Below, in pieces: positions 6,283 to 13,421 of a stretch of 13,439 nucleotides of DNA. Positions within the stretch are counted from its first letter, which is position 1. Every line of letters begins with the position of its first letter. This DNA is from an uncultured Erysipelotrichaceae bacterium. GTDB lineage: Bacteria > Bacillota_I > Bacilli_A > Erysipelotrichales > Erysipelotrichaceae. The notes under the pieces were generated by a model. That model searched no databases, had not been told where the DNA came from, and saw nothing but the letters and a program-made list of their open reading frames with translations. Position numbers and translations under genes: made by a program. Where the stretch lies: the NCBI GenBank assembly GCA_902795905.1, contig CADBMY010000126.1, positions 1-13,439 of the forward strand, given 5' to 3'.

Positions 6283-8106
6283 ATGTGCGGAATAACCGCT
6301 TATATTGGTGCTGAACCGGCACTGCCTTTCCTCATGCAGGGACTGTCCAAATTGGAATACCGCGGCTATGATTCAGCCGGGGTCACACTGGTGGACGGCT
6401 CCGGACTTTTTACATGTAAGACAAAGGGGAGACTGAAACAGCTGGAAGATATGCTTGAGACAGTTCCCTGTCCCCAGAAGTGCGGTATCGGGCATACCCG
6501 GTGGGCTACCCACGGTGTCCCGAGCCAGATGAACTCACACCCGCATACGAACGAGAAGAATACGATATCGCTTGTTCATAACGGGATCATCGAGAACTAT
6601 CTGGCGCTGAAGGAAGAACTGCTGAAGAAGGGCTACAAGTTCAAGTCAGAGACGGATACGGAGATCGTCGTTCATCTGCTGGATGATTATTACTACCATG
6701 AGCATCTCTCGCTGTTTCAGGCACTGCTGAAGGCTGTACATCAGCTGCAGGGCAGTTTTGCGCTGTGTATCGTATCGACGGAAGAGCCGGATGTGATCTA
6801 TGCGGCGAAGAAAGAGAGCCCGATGGTGCTTGGCAGGGATAAATGCGGTACAATGTGCGCCAGCGATGCACCGGCACTGCTTGCCTATACCAATGAGATC
6901 CTGCCCCTGAAGGACGGGCAGGCCGTGATCATGAAGGCGGATTCTCTGCAGGTCTTTGACTTTGACGGTGTGCCTCAGGAAGAGGAGTGGATCGTCTTTC
7001 CGTATGATGTGCATGCGGCACAGAAGGGCGGCTATGACTCGTTCATGATGAAGGAGATCCAGGAACAGCCCTCTGCTGTGAGAGAAACCCTGCGGGGCAG
7101 ATTCCGCGGTGAGATGGTCTATATGCCGGAGATCGAGAAACTGGGCCTGCCTGCCAGGAATATTCAGCGTATCTACTACGTTGCCTGCGGGACGGCGTAT
7201 CATGCCTGTGTATATGCGGTCACTCAGATCTCAGCCAGGGCAAGATGCGCAGTATCGGCGATGCCTGCCAGTGAATTCCGCTATGGCTCACCTTACCTGG
7301 ATGAACATACACTGTGTGTCTTTGTATCGCAGTCGGGAGAGACAGCAGATACGATCGCAGCCCTGAAACTGGCTAAGGAAAAAGGTGCTGTAACGGCAGG
7401 AATTGTCAATGTTCTCGGCTCCGGGATCACAAGACTGGCGGATGCGACGCTGTATACCTGTGCCGGTCCTGAGATCTCTGTGGCCAGCACAAAGGCCTAT
7501 ACGACACAGCTCGTGCTGCTTACGTGTCTGAATATCAAACTGGCGGATCTTCTGGACTGGGGTGTCTTTGACCAGTATCAGCTGATCGAGGATCTGCAGA
7601 AACTGCCGGAAGCGATCGAAGATGTCCTGAAATATGAGAAGAAGATCGCTGAACTGGCAGAGCTTCTGCGGTACCGTCAGGATGCCTATTTTATCGGCAG
7701 ACAGCTTGATTATCCGACCGCGATGGAGGGTGCCCTGAAGCTGAAGGAAGTCTCCTACGTACATGCGGATGCCTACTATGCCGGAGAGCTGAAGCACGGA
7801 CCGATCGCTCTGATCGAAAAGGACAGTGTCGTGATCGCAATGGCAACACAGCCGAAGGTAGCTGCCAAGACGGTATCCAACATTGAGGAAACGATTGCCA
7901 GAGGTGCCAGAGTGATCCTGATCACAACACAGCAGATGAAAGCTGACCGTTTTGAACATGTGCTGAGACTGCCGGAGCTCTCCGATGAGCTTTCGGCGGT
8001 TACCGGTGTTGTCTTACTGCAGATGCTTGCGTACTATACAGCCAGCATCAAGGGCTGTGATATTGATAAGCCAAGGAATCTGGCGAAATCCGTAACCGTA
8101 GAGTGA
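6283..8106 (+). CDS. glmS: glutamine-fructose-6-phosphate aminotransferase (isomerizing) GlmS
   Basis: GlmS makes glucosamine-6-phosphate from fructose-6-phosphate and glutamine, the first committed step to UDP-GlcNAc for peptidoglycan and teichoic acids. The ATG at 6283 is fixed by chemistry: Cys2 must become the N-terminal nucleophile (MCGITAYIG). An upstream in-frame TTG at 6268 would bury it. The 607 residues comprise a glutaminase domain (about 1-235; GIGHTRWATHG 68-78, HNGIIENY 99-106) and two SIS sugar-isomerase domains (about 290-425 and 460-600). Sugar-phosphate motifs are ACGTAYHA (301-308), SQSGETADT (349-357) and STKAYTTQ (402-409). The C-terminal DKPRNLAKSVTVE is the usual closing motif. 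Length is normal. Expression should be controlled by the ribozyme just upstream. It is the first gene of a probable six-gene operon ending at 12212. Confidence 0.98.
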   Translation: MCGITAYIGAEPALPFLMQGLSKLEYRGYDSAGVTLVDGSGLFTCKTKGRLKQLEDMLETVPCPQKCGIGHTRWATHGVPSQMNSHPHTNEKNTISLVHNGIIENYLALKEELLKKGYKFKSETDTEIVVHLLDDYYYHEHLSLFQALLKAVHQLQGSFALCIVSTEEPDVIYAAKKESPMVLGRDKCGTMCASDAPALLAYTNEILPLKDGQAVIMKADSLQVFDFDGVPQEEEWIVFPYDVHAAQKGGYDSFMMKEIQEQPSAVRETLRGRFRGEMVYMPEIEKLGLPARNIQRIYYVACGTAYHACVYAVTQISARARCAVSAMPASEFRYGSPYLDEHTLCVFVSQSGETADTIAALKLAKEKGAVTAGIVNVLGSGITRLADATLYTCAGPEISVASTKAYTTQLVLLTCLNIKLADLLDWGVFDQYQLIEDLQKLPEAIEDVLKYEKKIAELAELLRYRQDAYFIGRQLDYPTAMEGALKLKEVSYVHADAYYAGELKHGPIALIEKDSVVIAMATQPKVAAKTVSNIEETIARGARVILITTQQMKADRFEHVLRLPELSDELSAVTGVVLLQMLAYYTASIKGCDIDKPRNLAKSVTVE

Positions 8107-8110
8107 TCCG

Positions 8111-8119
8111 TGGTATGAT
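8111..8119 (+). promoter_or_regulatory. extended -10 element just before the MBOAT gene
   Basis: TGGTATGAT fits an extended -10 (TGnTATnAT type) with no matching -35. A start 7 nt downstream would fall on the A of the MBOAT ATG at 8126, giving a leaderless transcript. No Shine-Dalgarno is seen in this gap. It may be chance, with translation instead coupled to glmS. Confidence 0.3.
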
Positions 8120-8125
8120 AGAGAC

Positions 8126-9463
8126 ATGAGCTATACGTCTCTGTCATATCTTCTGCTTTGTGCAGGTGTATTCTGTCTGTATTATGCGGTCCCGCTTTCA
8201 CTGCGCAGATATGTACTGCTGATCGGCAGTGCTGTATTCTATCTGTCTCTGAACGGGACTGTCTTTTTCTTACTGTTTCTGATGACCGTGATCCTGGCGT
8301 ATATCTTCGGTATCATTCTGGAACAGAAACGGATAAAGTTCCTGCTGTGGGCAGCTGTACTGATCGTTATCGGACCGCTCCTGATCGGCAGATTCTCCGG
8401 GTATGCAGACTTTCTGCGCTACCGGTGGATCCTGCCTGTCGGCATATCGTTTTACAGCCTGCAGATCATCGGCTATCTGATCGACGTATACAGGGGAAAG
8501 TATCCTGCCGAGCGTGATCTGTTTTCATTTGCGTTATTTATCTCTTGGTTCCCGCAGATCATCCAGGGTCCGATCGCCCGCTATGATGCGCTTTCATCAC
8601 AGCTGAACACAGGTCATCATTTTGACTGCAGACGGACAGGTCTGGCCGTCAAAACGATCCTCGGTGGTCTCTTTCTGAAGATGGTGATCGCAGACCGGGC
8701 AGGCATCTTTGTGGATGCGGTATACGGTGATACAGGGACGTACGGCGGCGGTTTTCTGTGGCTGGCAGCGATCCTCTACACGGTGCAGATCTATGCGGAT
8801 TTCCTTTCCTGTGTGACCGTCAGTATCGGTGTATCACGGCTGTTCGGTATTGAACTGATGAATAACTTCGATCATCCGTACACGGCTGTTTCCGTGCGTG
8901 ATTTCTGGAGACGCTGGCATATCTCCCTGAGTACCTGGCTGCGTGATTATGTATATATTCCGTTAGGCGGAAACCGGCATGGAAAAGCACGCAGGTATAT
9001 CAATCTGCTGGTGACTTTTGCGGTCAGCGGACTCTGGCATGGGGCCGGGCTGAAGTATCTTGTCTGGGGTCTTCTGCATGGTTTCTACCAGATCACGGAA
9101 GACTATGTTCATGTGAACAGCAGGATATTCACACTGTTCAGGGTCATGATCGGCTGGGTGATCTTCCGGGCTTCCAGACTGCGGGAGGCACTGTCCGTAC
9201 TGCTTGCGATGTTTACACGTGTTCATCTGCAGGAATTCACGGCACAGGCACTGGCAGATACCGGTTTTGATGTGAAGGAGATCATCGTCTTCCTGGTGTC
9301 GATGCTGGCATGGGCGGTATATTCAAAATGGAACCGGAAGGCAGAGAAACTGCCGGAATCGGTGCAGTTATGCGCTGTGATCATCGTCATTGCGGTGATC
9401 TGGGTCTTTGGTATCTACGGGATCGGCTTTGAGGCAAAAGATTTTATCTACGGAGAGTTCTGA
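8126..9463 (+). CDS. MBOAT-family membrane O-acyltransferase (AlgI/DltB type)
   Basis: MBOAT enzymes of the AlgI/DltB type carry acyl groups across or at the membrane onto cell-surface polymers with the help of an extracytoplasmic partner. The 445-residue protein has many hydrophobic helices and the family landmarks WFPQIIQGPIARYD (141-154), NNFDHPYTAVSVRDFWRRWH (246-265), ISLSTWLRDYVYIPLGGNR (266-284) and SGLWHGAG (301-308) with the expected catalytic H305. The segment QIYADF, usually followed by SGYSD or similar, here reads LSCVTVSIGVSRLFG. The ATG at 8126 gives the normal family N terminus (SLSYLLLCAGVFCLYYAVP) but has no Shine-Dalgarno. It is 19 nt behind glmS, so coupling to glmS is likely. 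It overlaps the next gene by one base (TGATG). The acyl donor and acceptor cannot be told from sequence. Confidence 0.93.
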   Translation: MSYTSLSYLLLCAGVFCLYYAVPLSLRRYVLLIGSAVFYLSLNGTVFFLLFLMTVILAYIFGIILEQKRIKFLLWAAVLIVIGPLLIGRFSGYADFLRYRWILPVGISFYSLQIIGYLIDVYRGKYPAERDLFSFALFISWFPQIIQGPIARYDALSSQLNTGHHFDCRRTGLAVKTILGGLFLKMVIADRAGIFVDAVYGDTGTYGGGFLWLAAILYTVQIYADFLSCVTVSIGVSRLFGIELMNNFDHPYTAVSVRDFWRRWHISLSTWLRDYVYIPLGGNRHGKARRYINLLVTFAVSGLWHGAGLKYLVWGLLHGFYQITEDYVHVNSRIFTLFRVMIGWVIFRASRLREALSVLLAMFTRVHLQEFTAQALADTGFDVKEIIVFLVSMLAWAVYSKWNRKAEKLPESVQLCAVIIVIAVIWVFGIYGIGFEAKDFIYGEF

Positions 9464-10494
9464 TGAAGAGAGTACTGAAATACATGATCTTTGTGCTGTG
9501 TCTGCTGATCACGCTGACCGGGTTAAACTATCTTCTGGAGCCGAAGTATACTTACCGCAATACAACATGGCCGACAACATCTACCTTCAATCAGTTTTAC
9601 CGGATGAAGAAGAATACCGTAGATCTGATCTTTCTCGGTTCCAGCTACAGTGTCAATGCCTTCTCTCCGCAGTATCTGTATGATACATACGGATACCGCA
9701 GTTATAACCTGGGGTCGGAACAGCAGTCCCTGTTTCTGAGTTATTACTGGCTGAAGGAAGCTCTGCGCTTTCAGTCACCGGAGGTTGTTGTTCTCGAGGG
9801 CAGGAATATCTTCCCGAAGGAGGCAGATACACCGGTCAATACCAATGAGGCATTCATACGCAAGGCTCTGGACCCGATGCACTGGTCTTCCGTCAAGACG
9901 GAGGCTGTACATGAGCTGTGTCTGCTCGATCCCGCTCAGCAGGAGATATCCTACTATCTGACCAATATCCGTTTCCACAACCGCTGGAAGGAACTGAGTG
10001 CTGAAGATCTGGACTGGCACAGTGCCCATACGGCAGAACTGAAGGGATACTATCCGATGCAGGATACACAGCCTGAACATGAGTTTCATCCGTTTGACAA
10101 TGAAGACAAGGGAATGCCGATCGATCCCGATCCGCTGATGCTGGTCTATCTGGAGAAGATACAGGATCTGTGTCTTGAAAAGGGCATACACCTGATCGTC
10201 ATCAACATTCCGGCCGGAGATATGTATCAGGGCATGCATGAGATGTTAATGCCGTTTATTGAGGCGCATGATATTGAGTACTACAATCTCTCGGAGATCA
10301 ATCTCTATGAAAGTCTGGGTGTTGATGAGGAAACGGAGAATGCGGTGGATCATGCGGACTGGCGGGGTTCACTGAAACTGACGGACTTTGTCGGCAGGGT
10401 GCTGCTTGAAAAGGGATACCTTGAAGCGAAGGAAGACAGCCAGTGGGAAGACACAAAAGACTTTTATCAAAAACTGATAAATGAGCTACAATAA
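9463..10494 (+). CDS. SGNH-hydrolase-like partner of the MBOAT protein
   Basis: The 343-residue protein has an N-terminal hydrophobic anchor (about 6-24) followed by NYLLEPKYTYRNTTWP and VDLIFLGSSYSVNAFSPQYL (53-72), in which GSS (59-61) takes the place of the GDS serine motif of SGNH enzymes. SYNLGSEQQSLFLSYYWLKE (80-99) and VVVLEGRNIF (108-117) follow, as in extracellular proteins encoded beside MBOAT genes in many anaerobic Bacillota. The C-terminal HADWRGSLKLTDFVG (297-311) aligns with the family HLNxxGAxKxTxYxG block. H297 would be the catalytic histidine, but the Asp normally three residues before it is A294, with D296 next to the histidine. It is distantly comparable to DltD, AlgX or PatB-type partners. 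It probably acts outside the membrane to complete or reverse acylation of a surface polymer. The start codon overlaps the MBOAT stop, so the two are tightly coupled. Confidence 0.8.
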   Translation: MKRVLKYMIFVLCLLITLTGLNYLLEPKYTYRNTTWPTTSTFNQFYRMKKNTVDLIFLGSSYSVNAFSPQYLYDTYGYRSYNLGSEQQSLFLSYYWLKEALRFQSPEVVVLEGRNIFPKEADTPVNTNEAFIRKALDPMHWSSVKTEAVHELCLLDPAQQEISYYLTNIRFHNRWKELSAEDLDWHSAHTAELKGYYPMQDTQPEHEFHPFDNEDKGMPIDPDPLMLVYLEKIQDLCLEKGIHLIVINIPAGDMYQGMHEMLMPFIEAHDIEYYNLSEINLYESLGVDEETENAVDHADWRGSLKLTDFVGRVLLEKGYLEAKEDSQWEDTKDFYQKLINELQ

Positions 10495-10515
10495 TGTGCA
10501 TAGGAGTAATGAAGT

Positions 10516-11334
10516 ATGGATGAGAAAGAACTGATCAAACTGCGTGAACAAGCCCGTGATACTTACCGTGTACGTACACGTATTCCCGACTACAAAACTG
10601 ATCAGCAGCTGAAGAAGCCGCAGCCGCCCCTGGCCAAGGCTCCGATGTGTGATACGGCGATCCCGCTGCCGACAAACTACGAGGATCTGGATATCGACAA
10701 TGATTTCCTGCATGTGATCAATTCCCGTGAATCACACCGTGTATATACACAGGAACAGATGACGCTTCTGCAGCTGTCTTACCTGCTCTGGTGCACACAG
10801 GGTGTCAAAACGATCCGCGGCAAGTCCTACGCGACTCTGCGTACGGTTCCCTGCGGAGGCGGCAGACATCCGTTTGAATGCTATATGACTGTACAGATGG
10901 TGGATGGTCTCGAAGATGGTCTCTACCACTATCTGCCGCTGAAACATGCGATAGAATATCTCGGACCGAAAGAGAACATGCGTGATTTTATCAGTGCTTC
11001 ACTTGTCGGTCAGGCATGGGGTGCCAAGGCAAATGTCGTCTTCTATTACAGTATCGTCTTCTACCGGTGTGAGTGGAGATACGGTGTGACCGCAAGTCCT
11101 GCCTCCCGTACGGATGCCGGGCATGTGACAGAGAACCTGTATCTTGCAAGTACGTCGATCGGTCTAGGCGGTTGTGCTGTCGGTGCCATTGATCCGGCTT
11201 TATGCAACGAAGCATTCGGTGTTGACGGGGAAGAAGAGTTTATCTTCTATGCGATGCCGGTAGGTACGATCTCGGCAAAGGACCGTCAGGCAGAAGATGA
11301 TTTCTATGCCTTTGTCAGGGAAGAGGGTCTGTAA
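10516..11334 (+). CDS. SagB-type nitroreductase-fold oxidoreductase
   Basis: This 272-residue protein belongs to the SagB/ThcOx branch of the nitroreductase superfamily of FMN-dependent oxidoreductases. Landmarks are INSRESHRVYTQEQMTLLQL (68-87), SYLLWCTQGV (88-97), ATLRTVPCGGGRHPFECYM (106-124), GLEDGLYHYLPLKHAIEYLG (131-150), YRCEWRYG (183-190), DAGHVTENLYLASTSIGLGG (200-219) and GVDGEEEFIFYAMPVG (235-250). In azole-peptide clusters SagB oxidises azolines, but no cyclodehydratase, precursor peptide or transporter is present here. This is therefore a stand-alone member with unknown substrate. There is no signal peptide, so it should be cytoplasmic. AGGAG at 10502-10506 lies 9 nt before the ATG. 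It sits 21 nt after the SGNH gene and 3 nt before the lipoprotein gene, apparently in the same operon. Confidence 0.88.
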   Translation: MDEKELIKLREQARDTYRVRTRIPDYKTDQQLKKPQPPLAKAPMCDTAIPLPTNYEDLDIDNDFLHVINSRESHRVYTQEQMTLLQLSYLLWCTQGVKTIRGKSYATLRTVPCGGGRHPFECYMTVQMVDGLEDGLYHYLPLKHAIEYLGPKENMRDFISASLVGQAWGAKANVVFYYSIVFYRCEWRYGVTASPASRTDAGHVTENLYLASTSIGLGGCAVGAIDPALCNEAFGVDGEEEFIFYAMPVGTISAKDRQAEDDFYAFVREEGL

Positions 11335-11337
11335 GCG

Positions 11338-11934
11338 ATGAAGAAGGTGATCCTTCTTATCCTTCCGTTCCTGCTTGCCTGTACACCGGCTGCCCCCAAA
11401 CCTACACCGGAACCGACACCGGAGCCGACACCGATCATGACATTCGAGCCCAGTGATCTGCTGGGAAAGAAAGCCAATATGTCCGGTTACCGCTTTCTGT
11501 CCGACCGTGATCATGTCTTCATCGTCAGCAGTGTTGAGGATATGGCTGAAAGAGCAGACAGGGGTGAAGATTTTGCGGTCTACTTCGGATATGATACGTG
11601 TCCCTGGTGCAACGAGGCTGTACCGCTGCTGAATGAAGCTGCCAAGGCTAACGGATACCAGGTAGGCTATATCAATGTCTATCCTGCAGACGGGGAGCCG
11701 ATGTTCAATTTTGAACTGCTTGTCAGCCGGTGGGAAGATCAGTTTACCTATGATGAGAACGGGGAACCGAATGTGACGGTACCGTTTGTCTTCTTCTTTA
11801 AGGACGGAGAAGTCGCCGTAAAACAGAAGGGGACGGTAGAAGGTCATAACGCGAATGAACGGCGGATGACAGAGGAAGAAAATGCACAGCTGAAACAGGA
11901 ATACATGGATGATTTTGCCCTGATCAGCAAGTAA
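11338..11934 (+). CDS. thioredoxin-fold lipoprotein
   Basis: The 198-residue protein starts with a lipoprotein signal peptide (MKKVILLILPFLLAC) whose lipobox cysteine is C15. A Pro/Thr/Glu spacer follows, with PTPEPTPEPTP at 22-32. The folded domain contains FAVYFGYDTCPWCNEAVPLL (79-98), with the redox pair C88/C91 in CPWC, and VTVPFVFFFKDG (146-157), with the expected cis-proline P149. It should be anchored to the outer face of the membrane and exchange thiols or disulfides with exported proteins. A specific partner cannot be named. The start is 3 nt after the SagB-type gene with only a weak ribosome site (AGAGGG, about 12 nt upstream), suggesting coupled translation. Confidence 0.87.
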   Translation: MKKVILLILPFLLACTPAAPKPTPEPTPEPTPIMTFEPSDLLGKKANMSGYRFLSDRDHVFIVSSVEDMAERADRGEDFAVYFGYDTCPWCNEAVPLLNEAAKANGYQVGYINVYPADGEPMFNFELLVSRWEDQFTYDENGEPNVTVPFVFFFKDGEVAVKQKGTVEGHNANERRMTEEENAQLKQEYMDDFALISK

Positions 11935-11954
11935 CGAATAATACGGAGGTCTTT

Positions 11955-12212
11955 ATGGAACAGTTGGAATTCAAATTTGATACGCAGTTACTGATTGATG
12001 GTCATGATCTGAATGAAGATACGATCTTTGACTACATTGTCGAACACTTCAAGGGTGACAGCCTGCTCGTTGTAGGTGATGATACTCTGATCAAGATCCA
12101 CTTTCATACCAATGAACCGTGGCAGATCCTTGAATACGGACAGTCGATCGGTGATATCTACGATGTTGTCGTAGAGAACATGCAGAGACAGCAGGAAGGT
12201 CTGCAGGGATAA
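11955..12212 (+). CDS. small stand-alone protein like the FakA/YloV C-terminal region
   Basis: This 85-residue cytoplasmic protein resembles the C-terminal part of FakA/YloV, the fatty-acid kinase subunit with a DhaL-like kinase domain. The stretch GDSLLVVGDDTLIKIHFHTN (34-53), then LEYGQSIGDIYDVVVENMQR (59-78), follows the FakA pattern (GDSLVVVGDDDLVKVHVHTN, then LEYALKYGELSDIKIENM, from memory). The kinase domain and the middle domain are missing. It is not an obvious fragment of a broken gene, because it has its own strong GGAGGT (11945-11950), an ATG and a clean stop followed by a terminator. Similar short proteins occur in Bacillota, often annotated only as related to dihydroxyacetone kinase. 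In FakA this region contacts the fatty-acid carrier FakB, so a binding or modulating role is conceivable but unproven. It is the last gene of the glmS-led block. Confidence 0.75.
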   Translation: MEQLEFKFDTQLLIDGHDLNEDTIFDYIVEHFKGDSLLVVGDDTLIKIHFHTNEPWQILEYGQSIGDIYDVVVENMQRQQEGLQG

Positions 12213-12216
12213 ACAG

Positions 12217-12239
12217 TGAGCCTCAGGGCTCATTTTTTT
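12217..12239 (+). terminator. strong intrinsic terminator closing the glmS-led block
   Basis: TGAGCC (12217-12222), loop TCAG, then GGCTCA (12227-12232) form a perfect 6-bp stem that wobble and A-T pairs can extend. Seven T residues follow (12233-12239). It starts 5 nt after the stop of the small FakA-like gene. Confidence 0.88.
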
Positions 12240-12250
12240 GTGGATTATTC

Positions 12251-12256
12251 TATAAT
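12251..12256 (+). promoter_or_regulatory. -10 box of the aldo/keto reductase promoter
   Basis: A perfect TATAAT lies just after the terminator, 28 nt before the start codon. The position expected for -35 falls in the terminator stem (GCTCAT) and matches poorly. Confidence 0.5.
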
Positions 12257-12284
12257 GTAGACAGAGGAATAAAGGAGAACGATC

Positions 12285-13394
12285 ATGTCAATCAATACAG
12301 ATATTTTCAGACTTGGTTTCGGACTGATGCGTCTGCCGCGCAATGAGGATCAGTCGATCGATGTCGAACAGACGAAGAAGATGGTCGATCTGTTCATCGA
12401 AGCCGGGGGTACATACTTTGATACGGCATATGCGTACGGAGGCTCTGAGGAAGCAATTCGTCAGGCTCTGGTAGAACGGTATCCGAGAGAGAGTTATACA
12501 CTGGCGACGAAGATGATCGCCTTCAGCGGCATAGACACAGAGGCTGAAGCCAAAGCAGAGTTTGAAGAGAGTCTGAAACGTACCGGTGCCGGATACTTTG
12601 ACTACTATCTTCTGCATGCGATCCAGAGAAGCAACTACATGAACTACGAGAACTGGGGACTCTGGGAGTATGTAAAGGAACTGAAAGAGAAGGGTCTGAT
12701 CAGACACTGGGGCTTCTCGTTCCACGCTGATCCCGAACTGCTGGAAGAACTGCTGCAGAAACATCCGGAGGCGGAATTTGTACAGCTGCAGATCAACTAT
12801 GCGGACTGGGAGAATCCCGGGGTTAGTGCTAAGCAGAACTATGAGATCTGCCGGAAGTACGGTAAACCGGTAGTGGTCATGGAACCGGTAAAGGGCGGTA
12901 TTCTGGCCGATCCGATCGATGCCGTAAAAGAAGTCTTTGACAAAGAAAACAGCGGTATCTCCTATGCCGGCTGGGCTTTGCGCTATGTGGCAGAGAAGGA
13001 AGGTCTTCTGGCTGTTCTCAGCGGAATGAGCAGTATTGCCCAGATGGAGGATAACCTGCGTACGATGAAGGGCTTTACAAAGCTTACAGCACATGAAGAA
13101 GAAGTGATCAGGGAAGCACAGAAAGCACTCGACAGCGATAAGTCGATCCCCTGTACGGGATGTCATTACTGTACAAAGGGATGCCCGATGAATATCCCGA
13201 TCCCGGAGATCTTTACGGTCGAGAACAGACGCAAGGGCAGTCCGGAATTCCGTACAAAGAGAGAGTATGCAATCGTTACCCAGGGGAAGGGCAAAGCCAG
13301 CGACTGCATCCAGTGCGGACAGTGTGAAGGCGCATGTCCTCAGCATCTGCCGATCATCTCGTTACTGGAAAAATGCCGGGAGATGGAAGGCTGA
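12285..13394 (+). CDS. aldo/keto reductase with C-terminal ferredoxin-like 4Fe-4S domain
   Basis: The 369-residue protein joins an NAD(P)H-type aldo/keto reductase barrel (about 1-280) to an iron-sulfur tail (about 285-360). The barrel has the catalytic tetrad D46 and Y51 (GGTYFDTAYAYGGSE), K76 (YTLATK) and H111 (DYYLLHA). The tail has two complete cluster motifs: C290-x2-C293-x2-C296-x3-C300-P and C341-x2-C344-x2-C347-x3-C351-P. This architecture is widespread in anaerobes, where electrons may pass between a ferredoxin-like carrier and the barrel; the physiological substrate is generally unknown. AAAGGAG (12271-12277) lies 7 nt before the ATG. It has its own -10 box after a strong terminator and a stem-loop 27 nt behind its stop, so it is probably a single-gene unit. 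Length is normal. Confidence 0.93.
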   Translation: MSINTDIFRLGFGLMRLPRNEDQSIDVEQTKKMVDLFIEAGGTYFDTAYAYGGSEEAIRQALVERYPRESYTLATKMIAFSGIDTEAEAKAEFEESLKRTGAGYFDYYLLHAIQRSNYMNYENWGLWEYVKELKEKGLIRHWGFSFHADPELLEELLQKHPEAEFVQLQINYADWENPGVSAKQNYEICRKYGKPVVVMEPVKGGILADPIDAVKEVFDKENSGISYAGWALRYVAEKEGLLAVLSGMSSIAQMEDNLRTMKGFTKLTAHEEEVIREAQKALDSDKSIPCTGCHYCTKGCPMNIPIPEIFTVENRRKGSPEFRTKREYAIVTQGKGKASDCIQCGQCEGACPQHLPIISLLEKCREMEG

Positions 13395-13421
13395 GACCCT
13401 GCATATACGGGAGATAAGAAA

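Noticed and set aside
10516..11334. SagB-type gene as evidence of a thiazole/oxazole peptide cluster
   Set aside because: No cyclodehydratase, precursor peptide or transporter is present in the window.
12288..13346. Long antisense open frame (352 codons) opposite the aldo/keto reductase
   Set aside because: The sense frame has a full catalytic tetrad and two 4Fe-4S motifs; the antisense product has no recognisable motif and is a codon-bias shadow.
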